DNA from: Diaminobutyricibacter sp. McL0608 | GTDB lineage: Bacteria > Actinomycetota > Actinomycetes > Actinomycetales > Microbacteriaceae | NCBI RefSeq assembly: GCF_039613825.1 | Contig: NZ_CP154826.1 | Coordinates: 2,046,001-2,110,000, forward strand | Length of the DNA: 64,000 bases | Direction: 5' to 3' | Part shown: positions 41,461 through 49,907 of the stretch, one piece after another | Numbering within the stretch: position 1 is the stretch's first letter | Layout of the letters: the number at the start of each line of letters is the position of its first letter | Notes under the pieces: generated by a model | Seen by the model: only the letters and a program-made list of their open reading frames with translations | Told to the model about the DNA's origin: nothing | Database searches by the model: none | Translations under genes and position numbers: made by a program

Positions 41461-42350
41461 TGGCGACGGTACTCGACGAAGTCGCGAGCGCCTCCCGCAC
41501 GGTATCGCGGGAAGTCGGTGCGAGCGGCGGACGACGCAAGCGGCGGATGAGCGGATGGCACTTCGTGCTGCTCCCCATCGCCCTCCTGTTCCTGCTCCCG
41601 TTCATCCAGATGCTGCTGGCATCGTTCTCCCCGGCGAAGGACCTGGTCGCGTTCCCCCCTCCGTTCCTTCCCTCGCGGCTGACCCTCGACGGATACGCCC
41701 AGCTGTTCGGGCAGACGGACATCCTTCTCTGGCTCGGTAACACGGTCATCGTCTCGGCGACCGCGATCGTGTCCAACATCGTGCTCTGCTCGCTGGCCGG
41801 CTACGGGTTCGCGCGGTTGAAGTTCGCGGGACGCAATTTCGGGTTCCTGATGATCCTCGCGACCATCATGATCCCGACGCAGCTCCTGATGATCCCGACC
41901 TACATCCTGTTTGCGAAGCTCGGCCTGCTCAACGGCCTCGGTGCTGCGATCGTGCCCTGGCTGGCGACGGCTTTCGGCATCTTCCTGATGCGGCAGTTCT
42001 TCATGACGCTCCCCGCGGAACTCGAGGAGGCGGGCGCGATCGACGGCTGCAACCGCTGGCAGATCTTCTTCCGGATCGTGCTGCCGCTGGCTCGTCCGGC
42101 GATCGCCACCCTGGCGATCTTCACGCTCCTCGGCGCGTGGAACGACCTCGTCTGGCCCCTCATCGCGATCAACAACCAGTCGGCGTTCACGCTGCAGCTT
42201 GGAATCGCGAACTTCCAGGGCACGCACCAGACGAACTGGAGTCTGATCATGGCCGGCAACGTCATCGCCACGATGCCGCTCATCCTGTTCTTCCTGTTCG
42301 CGCAGCGGCAGTTCATCGCCACGATGACCTTCTCGGGTTTGAAGGGATGA
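41460..42350 (+). CDS. ABC sugar transporter permease 2 (MalG type)
   Basis: A 296-residue permease with six transmembrane helices. The EAA loop reads ELEEAGAIDGCNRWQIFF, and the typical NTVIVSATAIVSN and GFARLKFAGRN segments are present. It pairs with the previous gene to form the membrane channel. It overlaps the kinase gene by 4 bases (ATGA). Confidence 0.93.
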   Translation: MATVLDEVASASRTVSREVGASGGRRKRRMSGWHFVLLPIALLFLLPFIQMLLASFSPAKDLVAFPPPFLPSRLTLDGYAQLFGQTDILLWLGNTVIVSATAIVSNIVLCSLAGYGFARLKFAGRNFGFLMILATIMIPTQLLMIPTYILFAKLGLLNGLGAAIVPWLATAFGIFLMRQFFMTLPAELEEAGAIDGCNRWQIFFRIVLPLARPAIATLAIFTLLGAWNDLVWPLIAINNQSAFTLQLGIANFQGTHQTNWSLIMAGNVIATMPLILFFLFAQRQFIATMTFSGLKG

Positions 42351-43291
42351 GCGGAATCGACGTCCTCGTCATCGGCGACGCCAATCCCGACCTGCTCCTC
42401 GCAGGAGACACCGTTCCGCGGTTCGGTCAGGCCGAGCAGCTGCTCGACTCAGCGGAACTGGTGCTCGGCGGCAGCGCGGCGATCGTCGCGTGTGGACTGG
42501 CAAGACTCGGCGTGCGTACGGCGCTGGCCGCGGTGGTCGGCGACGACCAGTTCGGTGCCGTCGTGCTCGAGGGACTCGGCGCCGCCGGGGTCGACGTCTC
42601 CGCGATCACCACCGATCCGGAGCGACCCACCGGGCTTTCCGTCGTTCTCTCGCAGCCGCACGACCGGGCCATCCTCACCCTGCCCGGCACGATCCCGACC
42701 CTCTCGGCGGATGCGGTCAGGGACTCCTGGAGACGGCTCCGACCCCGTCACGTTCACATCGCGTCGTACTTCCTGCAACCGGAACTCGCGGCGGCGCTGC
42801 CCGCCCTCCTCGACGAGATCGCGACATCCGGAACAACGATCAGCCTCGACACGAACTGGGACCCGGCAGAGCGCTGGACGGGTCTGGGCGAGGTACTCCG
42901 TCGCGTGGACCTCTTCTTACCGAACCGCGAGGAAGCCCTGGCGATCGCATCCGCGGTGCAGGGTCGTCCCATCCCTGACCTGGACGTCGCCGGTGCGACA
43001 TTGTCGGAGCTCGGATGCCGCGTCGTCGTGAAGGCGGGCGCCGAGGGCGGTCAAGCCTTCGAGCACGGTAGCCGTGTGGCGGCTGCTCCCGGCCTCGTGC
43101 TCGACGTGGTCGACACGACGGGTGCCGGCGACTCCTTCGACGCCGGGTACCTCGCGGCGTACCTCGACGCGGCGGCCGACGAGATCGACCGTCTGCGCTG
43201 GGCCGCGGTGGCGGGATCGCTCTCAGTACGCGCACGGGGCGGCACCGGCGCCCAGGCCACACGAGCCGAGCTGGCGGGCGTCCTCGCGTGA
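42347..43291 (+). CDS. PfkB-family carbohydrate kinase (ribokinase-like)
   Basis: A 314-residue kinase. The N-terminal sugar-binding motif is VLVIGDANPDLLL with GGSAAIVACGLARLG. The ATP and catalytic-base motif is DTTGAGDSFDAGYLAAYL. Its place between the permeases and a second PfkB kinase suggests it phosphorylates the imported or released monosaccharide, for example galactose, galactosamine or N-acetylgalactosamine. The ATG at 42347 is set by the ATGA overlap with the permease. Specificity cannot be read from sequence. Confidence 0.88.
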   Translation: MSGIDVLVIGDANPDLLLAGDTVPRFGQAEQLLDSAELVLGGSAAIVACGLARLGVRTALAAVVGDDQFGAVVLEGLGAAGVDVSAITTDPERPTGLSVVLSQPHDRAILTLPGTIPTLSADAVRDSWRRLRPRHVHIASYFLQPELAAALPALLDEIATSGTTISLDTNWDPAERWTGLGEVLRRVDLFLPNREEALAIASAVQGRPIPDLDVAGATLSELGCRVVVKAGAEGGQAFEHGSRVAAAPGLVLDVVDTTGAGDSFDAGYLAAYLDAAADEIDRLRWAAVAGSLSVRARGGTGAQATRAELAGVLA

Positions 43292-44217
43292 CCATCCACA
43301 CGCTCGGGATGACCCCTGCTCTCGACGTGGTGTACGTGCTCGACGATGTTCGGCTCGGCGCCATCCACCGCCCGCCGGTGGTGATCCGCTCGGCCGGGGG
43401 CAAATCGCTGAACGTGGCGCGTGCGCTCGCCCGACTCGGCGAACCGGTGCGCGCGATCGCTCCACTCGGGGGACGGATCGGCGACCTGATCGTCGACCTT
43501 CTGGCCGAGGGCGAGGTCGAGGTGGACCGCATCCACACGGCTGTCGAGACCAGGCAGTGCGTGACGGCGTGCGACACGACCGCACGGGCCCTGACCGAGT
43601 TCTACGAGCCCGTGACCGCGTTCGACGTGCCGCTCGACGACATCGCACACCGGACGCGATCGGTGCGGCCCGGCGAGTGGCTGACGATCTCGGGGGCTGT
43701 GCCGGCGGGAGTCGACGCGGATGCGCTCGCCCGGCTGCTGGCCGCCGAAACGGCCCGCGGAGTTCAGCTCGCCGTCGATGTGCACGGACCCGCGCTCGGC
43801 GAGATCATCGTCCAGGCTCGCCCGCGCATCGTCAAGGTGAACCGCGCTGAGGCTGCCGGCCTGACCGGAGTCTCCGATCCCGAGCGGGCGGCCCAGCTCC
43901 TGGTCGAACGAGGCGCGCACACAGCGATCGTCACAGACGGCGAGGCCGGATCACACGCCGTCACCGTTTCGGGCGAGCACATCGTCAGTCGGCCCGTCGA
44001 CCGCCCGGGACTGTTCCCCGTGGGAAGCGGCGACTGCTTCCTCGCCGGCCTGGTGAGCGTGCTCGCCCACGGCGGGACGCTGCGTGAGGCGCTCGCTGTC
44101 GCAGCGCGGGCCGGCGCGGCGAACGCCCAGGTGCCCGGCGCCGCCGTATTCGACGCTGGAACTGTGCGGGCCACGACGGTAGCGTCGGCCTATGGCACAA
44201 CAGATCTCGGATGCTGA
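43288..44217 (+). CDS. PfkB-family kinase, 1-phosphofructokinase/tagatose-6-phosphate kinase type
   Basis: A 309-residue kinase of the LacC/FruK branch. It opens with TLGMTPALDVVYVLDDV and AGGKSLNVARALARLG, and carries GVQLAVDVHG, VKVNRAEAAGLTG and the catalytic motif GSGDCFLAG (Ser replaces the first Ala of the usual GAGD). It would make the 1,6-bisphosphate used by the aldolase at 37069. The GTG start overlaps the previous kinase as GTGA. The last 26 bases overlap the next gene, which reads in another frame. Confidence 0.85.
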   Translation: MTIHTLGMTPALDVVYVLDDVRLGAIHRPPVVIRSAGGKSLNVARALARLGEPVRAIAPLGGRIGDLIVDLLAEGEVEVDRIHTAVETRQCVTACDTTARALTEFYEPVTAFDVPLDDIAHRTRSVRPGEWLTISGAVPAGVDADALARLLAAETARGVQLAVDVHGPALGEIIVQARPRIVKVNRAEAAGLTGVSDPERAAQLLVERGAHTAIVTDGEAGSHAVTVSGEHIVSRPVDRPGLFPVGSGDCFLAGLVSVLAHGGTLREALAVAARAGAANAQVPGAAVFDAGTVRATTVASAYGTTDLGC

Positions 44218-44836
44218 ATTCTCCTCCGCCGACGGCGTCGATGAATGGCGCGCGCTCTACTGGGGCGCCAAGATCCTCTACGAGACGGGGGATTTCGCGA
44301 CCGGCGCGCGGTTCGTCGCTGCGATCGCGGAGGTCGCGGATGCTATGGGTCACGCTCCCCTGATCGACCTCCGACCCGACACGGTGACGATTCAGGTCAT
44401 CACTCCGGGCGTCGGCCTGAGTGATCTCGACCTCACACTCGCGAGAAGGATCTCCGAGGTGGCTGCCCGGCTCGGGCTTGCCGCGGATCCGTCGGCGGTG
44501 CAGCACATCCAACTCGCCTTCGACTCCGCCGAGCCGTCCGCCGTGATGCCGTTCTGGCAAGCCGCACTCGGCTACATCCCGATCGGCCCCGTCGACATCA
44601 TCGAACCCAACCTGATCGGTCCGACCGTGTGGTTCCAGGAGAAGGGCTATGTCCCGCCGCGCAACCGCATCCATGTCGACGTGTCCGTGCCGCACGACCA
44701 GGCGCAGGCCCGTGTCGACGCCGTGCTCGCGGCCGGCGGACGCATACTCGGCGACCGGTACGCGCCGGCATGGTGGTCACTCGTCGATCCCGAAGGAAAC
44801 GTGGTCGACATCGCCACCTGGCAGGGTCGAGACTGA
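44192..44836 (+). CDS. Fusion of a pterin-carbinolamine-dehydratase-like domain and a VOC domain
   Basis: A 214-residue protein. Residues 15-100 resemble pterin-4a-carbinolamine dehydratase (ATGARFVAAIAEVADAMGHAP, given here as FVAAIAEVADAMGHAP, then DTVTIQVIT and LDLTLARRISEVAARLG). The usual HHP/HNP catalytic motif is reduced to GHAP. Residues 105-214 are a VOC domain (HIQLAFDSAEPSAVMPFWQA, WFQEKGYVPPRNRIHVDVSV, LVDPEGNVVDIATW). The start lies 26 bases inside the kinase gene. Its role beside the sugar genes is unclear; it may simply share the transcript. Confidence 0.75.
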   Translation: MAQQISDAEFSSADGVDEWRALYWGAKILYETGDFATGARFVAAIAEVADAMGHAPLIDLRPDTVTIQVITPGVGLSDLDLTLARRISEVAARLGLAADPSAVQHIQLAFDSAEPSAVMPFWQAALGYIPIGPVDIIEPNLIGPTVWFQEKGYVPPRNRIHVDVSVPHDQAQARVDAVLAAGGRILGDRYAPAWWSLVDPEGNVVDIATWQGRD

Positions 44837-44910
44837 CCAGTCACCTGCGACACCTGCGGATCTTCTCAGATCGGATGGCCCGAATCGTCTGACGGGCTAG
44901 ATTGTCGAGC

Positions 44911-45855
44911 ATGATCCGGCGCCCGGCTCTCGCGACTGCCTTCGTCGCCCTCACGCTGGCGCTCGCCGCGTGCACCAGCAGCGCCGGCGGCCCGTCGGCC
45001 TCGCCGGGTTCGTCCTCATCGACATCGGGCACTCAGTCCGGGTCGCCCCGGACACCGCTCGCCTCGTCGCTGCAGCATGTGGTCATCATCGTCGACGAGA
45101 ACAAGACGGCCACGTCGATCATCGGCAATAGCGCAGCACCGTTCCTGAACGGTCTCGCCCGGAAGTATGCGACCGCGTACCAGTACTCCGGTGTCACGCA
45201 TCCGAGCCTTCCGAACTACCTCGCCATGACGAGCGGGACGACAGCCGGCATCAACACGGACTGCAACCCGCCAGGTGGATCGTGCCTGGTCACTGGACCA
45301 AACATCGCCCAGGCGCTCGATCGATCGCATCGCACCTGGAAGATGTACGCCGAAAGCATGCCGACGCCGTGCTCGGTCAGGAACACGAAACTGTACGCAG
45401 TGAAGCACATCCCCTTCCTGTTCTTTCCGAGCGTCACCAGTGATCCGTCGTACTGCGCTTCGCACGTCGTCAGGTTCTCCCAATTCGCCGCAGACCTCGC
45501 CTCGACCGACTCGCTCCCGAACTATTCGTTCATCAGCCCCAATCTCTGCAACGACATGCACAACTGCTCGATCGCCACCGGCGACGCGTGGTTGGCGGCG
45601 GTCGTGCCGAGCATCCTTCGCTCCCCCGCGTTCACCCAGCAGCGCTCCCTTCTGGTCGTCACGTTCGACGAAGGGGACTCTTCAGACAATGTGATCGCGT
45701 GCGTTTTCGCCGGGTCGGCGGCAGCTCCCCATGCGAAGTCGACGGCGCCGTTCAACCACTACTCGCTCCTGCGGACCATCGAAGGTGAATGGGGGCTGCC
45801 ACCGATGACCGCGAACGACGCGAGCGCCCTGCCGATGACGCCCCTTCTCCGCTGA
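44911..45855 (+). CDS. Secreted lipoprotein phosphoesterase (phospholipase C/acid phosphatase superfamily)
   Basis: A 314-residue exported protein. The lipobox is LALAACTS, followed by a Ser/Gly-rich linker. The catalytic domain shows HVVIIVDENKTATSIIG, a substrate or nucleophile region GVTHPSLPNYLAMTSG, and the metal-ligand stretch LLVVTFDEGDSSDNVI, a pattern of the PF04185-type phosphoesterases. It could release phosphate from phospholipids or other esters outside the cell. The ATG at 44911 is preferred to an upstream TTG because the signal peptide then begins correctly. Confidence 0.85.
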   Translation: MIRRPALATAFVALTLALAACTSSAGGPSASPGSSSSTSGTQSGSPRTPLASSLQHVVIIVDENKTATSIIGNSAAPFLNGLARKYATAYQYSGVTHPSLPNYLAMTSGTTAGINTDCNPPGGSCLVTGPNIAQALDRSHRTWKMYAESMPTPCSVRNTKLYAVKHIPFLFFPSVTSDPSYCASHVVRFSQFAADLASTDSLPNYSFISPNLCNDMHNCSIATGDAWLAAVVPSILRSPAFTQQRSLLVVTFDEGDSSDNVIACVFAGSAAAPHAKSTAPFNHYSLLRTIEGEWGLPPMTANDASALPMTPLLR

Positions 45856-46042
45856 AGCTCCAACCATCCACCGAGTCGAAGCCCGAGACTATCGACGGCT
45901 CCGCGAGCGCGTCGTCCTCACTCCGTGAGGATTGCAGGTGGCCGGCGTCAGGGTACCCCTGTTCTTGCAACCCGTTCCGGCGTTGAATCGAGCGAACTCC
46001 CCGGATTCAGGGGGACACTGGCATCGAGGACCAAGGAGCGAG

Positions 46043-46552
46043 ATGAAGGCAGAGACCCAGCAGCACAGAGTGCTCGATCGCATCTTCGTCGTCAGCCTGA
46101 TCCTCAAGGGAATCGACGGAGTCCTGGAGCTCATCGGCGGGGTACTCCTCCTCGTCATCCCTGCGGACAAGATCGGCACGTTCGCACAGCTCATCACCCA
46201 GCACGAACTCGCTGAAGACCCCGACGACCTCATCGCCAACGCGATCCGCCATGCAGCCGGTGGGCTCAGTGCGTCGGCAACACTGTTCGGAGCGATCTAC
46301 CTGCTGCTCCACGGAATCGTCAAGGTCGTGCTCGTCTGGGCTGTGCTGCGCAACCAGCTCTGGGCCTATCCGTGGATGATCGGCTTCCTCCTCGTCTTCA
46401 TCGGCTTCCAGTGCTATCAGCTCGTCGTGGGATTCTCGTGGGGGCTTGTCGCTCTGACAGTGTTCGATGCGTTCGTGGCGTGGCTGACCTGGCGCGAGTA
46501 CGGCTTCCATCGGGCCGCGCGGCGGTCGAGCCCGGCCCCGGCGATGGACTAG
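46043..46552 (+). CDS. DUF2127-family membrane protein
   Basis: A 169-residue protein with four transmembrane helices. Typical DUF2127 features are ILKGIDGVLELIGGVLLL, HGIVKVVLVWAVLRNQLWAYPW and WGLVALTVFDAFVAWLTWREY. The function is unknown. An AAGGAGCGAG site supports the ATG at 46043. The 187 bases before it hold no other gene. Confidence 0.88.
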   Translation: MKAETQQHRVLDRIFVVSLILKGIDGVLELIGGVLLLVIPADKIGTFAQLITQHELAEDPDDLIANAIRHAAGGLSASATLFGAIYLLLHGIVKVVLVWAVLRNQLWAYPWMIGFLLVFIGFQCYQLVVGFSWGLVALTVFDAFVAWLTWREYGFHRAARRSSPAPAMD

Positions 46553-46712
46553 CACTCGCCGTCATGTCGCACGCGCGCTGACGGGGCGGACCCTCGGGAT
46601 TGCTGTGCACGACCTCGGCGACCTTGTGCGGGACATGGCGTGGTGAAAGACTCGAAAAGACGTCCAGCTCCGTATGGGTCGGTCGCCATCGGGGCTGGTG
46701 GATGGTTCACCG

Positions 46713-48215
46713 ATGTCACACACGCGCAGAGATAGCCGAGAAGGCCTGACGAATCCACGACGGGGGTATCCTCGCCGCGCGGGAGTGGTGTGCGCGATCG
46801 CCTCCCTGTGCCTGTTCGGGTTCGCCAATCCGGCGACCGTCGAGGCGACCTGCCCACCCACGGACGCTTCGACGACAGTCCCTGCCGATCCGAGCGCGAC
46901 ACCGATTCCTACGCCTGCGCCCTCGGACGGAACCGACGCCACGGGCGGCGAATGCGAGCCGGCGACTCCCCCGCCGACGACTTCCGACCCTGCCGACCCG
47001 TCCACGACTCCAGCACCCACGCCGACAGCCGACCCGACCCCTACGCCCACACCGGACCCGACACCCAGCCCAACGCCTACGCCGACCCCGACGCCCAGCC
47101 CCACCCCGACACCCAGCCCGACCCCGAAGCCGACCGCTCATCCACCCGTGGACGACGAGCCCGTCACGCCGGACGCGACGGCGCCGCAGCCGTTCGAACA
47201 GGCATCCCCGGATGCCGCCGTGAGCGCCCTGGCTGCGCAGTTCGAGGCCGAATTGGCGGCGACAAGTGCGCAGGTCGCCGAGGCTCGCGCGGCCTACGCG
47301 AGTGCCTCTGACGAGTACCAGGCGACGAAGCACGAGTTCGACCAGGCGAACCAGCTGGCGTCCGATACCGACCAGCGCGCCGAGGCGGCTGAACAGACCG
47401 CAACAACGTCTGCCCGACTGCTGTTGCGTGCGGTGCGTGCCGGAGGCAACCCGCTCGAGTCGGCAGACCCGCTTGCGGCGATCTTCGCCGGCACCGGGGG
47501 CAACCTTCTGCAACGCCTCGGCTCGCTCGATCAGCTGGCACGCGCGAGCGCGTCGCCCTCGGAGCTGGCCGCCCGCGCCGAGCACGACGCCGTCGTCGCT
47601 CGGGGGCTGCGGACACAGGCCGACAAAGCGAAGGATGCCGTGGGGACGATTCCCGTCGAAAGCAACCAGCAGGCCGTCGCGAGCGCGTCAGCTGCGGTCG
47701 ATTCGGCGGAGGCGCGTATGGCCTCCGTGCAACTCCAGATCGCATCCACCGGAAGCGTGACACGATTCCCGAACTTCGTCGACGATGGCCGACTTGGCAA
47801 GGCGGCCTGGGTCGATCCCCTTCGCGGACAGATCACCGATGGGTACGGTCCGCGGCCGTCGCGTCCGCTCGGAACCGGGCCCTTCCATTACGGCGACGAC
47901 ATCGCTGCCGCGTGTTCGACCTGGATCGTGGCGGCCGCGGCCGGAACAGTCGAATCAACCGGACCGAACGGCTCCTACGGCAATTGGGTGCTGATCGACC
48001 ATGGCCACGGCGTACAGACGGTCTACGGACACATCGAGAACGGTGGCACGCTCGTTCATGTCGGAGAGGCTGTGGTGGCCGGTCAGCCGATCGCACTCGT
48101 CGGCTCGACCGGCCTCTCCACAGGCTGTCACCTGCATTTCGAGGTTCGCATCGACGGACAACGCATCGACCCTCAGCCGTTCCTGGCTGTGCGAGGAGTC
48201 ATCGTCGGACGTTAG
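46713..48215 (+). CDS. Secreted M23-family peptidoglycan hydrolase with coiled coil
   Basis: About 500 residues. An N-terminal export segment (VVCAIASLCLFGFANPA) is followed by a Thr/Pro repeat linker (runs of PTPTP and PSPTP). A long coiled-coil region comes next (AAQFEAELAATSAQVAEARA, then VESNQQAVASASAAVDSAEA), and a LytM/M23 domain ends the protein. Zinc ligands are visible in HYGDD, HGHGVQTVYGH and HLHFEV. The coiled coil before LytM resembles EnvC/RipA-like regulators of cell separation. An ATG at 46674 is the alternative start; neither has a strong ribosome binding site. Confidence 0.85.
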   Translation: MSHTRRDSREGLTNPRRGYPRRAGVVCAIASLCLFGFANPATVEATCPPTDASTTVPADPSATPIPTPAPSDGTDATGGECEPATPPPTTSDPADPSTTPAPTPTADPTPTPTPDPTPSPTPTPTPTPSPTPTPSPTPKPTAHPPVDDEPVTPDATAPQPFEQASPDAAVSALAAQFEAELAATSAQVAEARAAYASASDEYQATKHEFDQANQLASDTDQRAEAAEQTATTSARLLLRAVRAGGNPLESADPLAAIFAGTGGNLLQRLGSLDQLARASASPSELAARAEHDAVVARGLRTQADKAKDAVGTIPVESNQQAVASASAAVDSAEARMASVQLQIASTGSVTRFPNFVDDGRLGKAAWVDPLRGQITDGYGPRPSRPLGTGPFHYGDDIAAACSTWIVAAAAGTVESTGPNGSYGNWVLIDHGHGVQTVYGHIENGGTLVHVGEAVVAGQPIALVGSTGLSTGCHLHFEVRIDGQRIDPQPFLAVRGVIVGR

Positions 48216-48244
48216 CCGCGCACAACCGACGCCTCACGCGCGCT

Positions 48245-48266
48245 CCGCGACGGGCTATGGTCGCGG
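48245..48266. terminator. Short hairpin between convergent genes
   Basis: CCGCGAC-GGGCTATG-GTCGCGG: a perfect 7-bp stem with an 8-base loop, after the M23 gene and overlapping the end of the PhnB-like gene. No T run is present, so termination is uncertain. Confidence 0.4.
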
Positions 48267-48671
48267 CCCAGCGATGTTCACCAGCCAGGTGACACCGAAC
48301 TTGTCGTTGAGCATGCCGAAGCTGTCGCCCCAGGGAGCCTTCTCGAGAGGCTGGGTGATCGTTCCGTCGACGGCGAGCTTGTCCCAGTAGCCGCGCAGTT
48401 CTGCCTCGTCGTCACCGCTCAGGGAGATCGAGAAGTTGTCGCCGGGGTTATAGTCCATACGGTTGGGGGTGTCAGCCCCCATGAGGACCAGGCCGGTCGG
48501 CGACGTCAGCTGACCGTGCATGATCTTGTCTTTCTCGGCCGGATCGTCGCTCGCCTGGAAATCGCCGAAAGTGCTGAGGTTGAGCTCACCTCCGAACACC
48601 GTCTGGTAGAACTCCATCGCCGGCTTCGCTGTGTCTCGAAAGCTGATGTAAGGGTTCAGAAGCGTGGGCAT
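48255..48671 (-). CDS. PhnB-like VOC-family protein
   Basis: A 138-residue protein of the PhnB/demethylmenaquinone-methyltransferase-like VOC group: LNPYISFRDTAKPAMEFYQTVFGG, cited in parts as LNPYISFRDTAK and MEFYQTVFGGEL, then GQLTSPTGLVLMGADTP and APWGDSFGMLNDKFGVTW. It probably binds a small molecule and has no known reaction. A GGAGG site precedes the ATG. It is transcribed toward the M23 gene. Confidence 0.88.
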   Translation of the reverse strand: MPTLLNPYISFRDTAKPAMEFYQTVFGGELNLSTFGDFQASDDPAEKDKIMHGQLTSPTGLVLMGADTPNRMDYNPGDNFSISLSGDDEAELRGYWDKLAVDGTITQPLEKAPWGDSFGMLNDKFGVTWLVNIAGPRP

Positions 48672-48705
48672 ATCGGGCCTCCTTGTTCATCGATTTGGGT
48701 TCAGG

Positions 48706-49848
48706 CTACCGACGACCGCTGACATGCGCACCGGTCGATTCCACAACCGGGCTCACGCCGGATGCAACGCCGGGCGCCGTTCGGTAGGCGTCGACGATCA
48801 GCGCGCCGCGAATCTCCCCGAGTCGATCGAGCACCCTGTCGACCAGCACATCGGACACACCCGATGCGGTGAGGTCGAAAGGGCCGATCGGCTGGAGTTT
48901 TCCGCAGCGGATTCGCACAACTTCCCACCCGACCGACCGAAGAAGCCTGTCTTTGCGACGGTCCGACAGCTCGCGACGACCCACATGTTCGAGGCCGTCT
49001 CGACCCGTGGTGTCGTACTCGATGGCGACTTTCAATTCGTCGATGACGATATCCGGCCACACCTCGAGATGGGTATAGAACGGCTTCGCGACCTTCACGG
49101 CGTTCGGCGTGAGGTCGACGGCGAGGACCATGCCCAGCTGCTGCCGGAGCTTCGCCTCTGCCGCGGACGCCGGCTGGGGCGCCCACGGGCTCACGAACGC
49201 CGCCCCGACCGGATAACGGTCCGCCGCGGCCCCGGCGTGACGGCAGATGGGACACCTGCGCCCGCGAAGCACCGAGTCGATGCTGGCCTCGAACGCCGGA
49301 TGCCCGTTGCCGCACAGCCACGAATAGCGCCGGTCGACGCGCGTCTCGGATTCCAGTTCGTCTCTGCGCCCCGGGGACGCCATCCCCATCAGCGCCTCGC
49401 GCGAAAGTCCCGTCTCGGCGAGTCGTCGGCACAACGCGCAGCGCTCATTCGACTCAAGCTCGCCGACCGCGCGTGGATCCCGTGGATGGCCGCACGCGAA
49501 CGCCACGACGGGTTCGCGAACGATGCCGACCGGCATCCGACGGCGCTGCGCCAGCTCCGCACACTCCGGGCACCACGTCGAACGCCGGCGCGAACCGCCT
49601 GGCCGGCTGCGCTGCTCTTCGGGAGTCGCCGCGAAGCGATGGCCGGAATCGCACTCCCAGACCAGATAGACGTCGGCACCCGGAGGCACCTGGCTCAGGA
49701 CGATCCCCGCGTTCAGGTCCGGGTGATACTGACGGATCAGCGTCGGGTACCGCTCCCAGTCCGATCGGTACGTGCCCACGGCGTACGGCACGCGCATCCC
49801 TTTGGTCCACTGGCGGCGCGCCCACCACTGCTGCACGCTCTCCGGCAC
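48706..49848 (-). CDS. Zinc-ribbon protein with a C-terminal endonuclease-like (DUF559/Vsr-like) domain
   Basis: A 380-residue protein. The N-terminal two thirds hold several treble-clef or zinc-ribbon units (WECDSGHRF with CPEC, FACGHP with CALC, WLCGNGHPAF with CPIC). The C-terminal part, PDIVIDELKVAIEYD, then RRELSDRRKDRLLRSVGWEVVRIR, matches the pattern of DUF559/very-short-patch-repair-type nucleases of the PD-(D/E)xK fold. The GTG at 49848 follows a GGAGGAG site and is preferred to an upstream ATG. Related zinc-ribbon proteins are common in Microbacteriaceae-like genomes; whether it cuts DNA is untested. Confidence 0.7.
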   Translation of the reverse strand: MPESVQQWWARRQWTKGMRVPYAVGTYRSDWERYPTLIRQYHPDLNAGIVLSQVPPGADVYLVWECDSGHRFAATPEEQRSRPGGSRRRSTWCPECAELAQRRRMPVGIVREPVVAFACGHPRDPRAVGELESNERCALCRRLAETGLSREALMGMASPGRRDELESETRVDRRYSWLCGNGHPAFEASIDSVLRGRRCPICRHAGAAADRYPVGAAFVSPWAPQPASAAEAKLRQQLGMVLAVDLTPNAVKVAKPFYTHLEVWPDIVIDELKVAIEYDTTGRDGLEHVGRRELSDRRKDRLLRSVGWEVVRIRCGKLQPIGPFDLTASGVSDVLVDRVLDRLGEIRGALIVDAYRTAPGVASGVSPVVESTGAHVSGRR

Positions 49849-49907
49849 GACGGCTCCTCCTTCGACGAAATGTGGGCTCGTCGTACGAACTGTACGTCCG
49901 ACCCCTG

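Noticed and set aside
34829-44217. Sulfoquinovose (sulfo-EMP type) catabolism, because an NAD-dependent glycosidase, SIS isomerase, kinases and aldolase occur together
   Set aside because: No sulfolactaldehyde reductase or dehydrogenase and no sulfonate exporter are present, and the GH4 CHSV motif points to galactosides.
46990-47150. Tandem short repeats that could suggest a CRISPR-like or VNTR array
   Set aside because: They encode the Pro-Thr linker of the M23 protein, with no spacer structure; the length may vary between strains but it is not an array.
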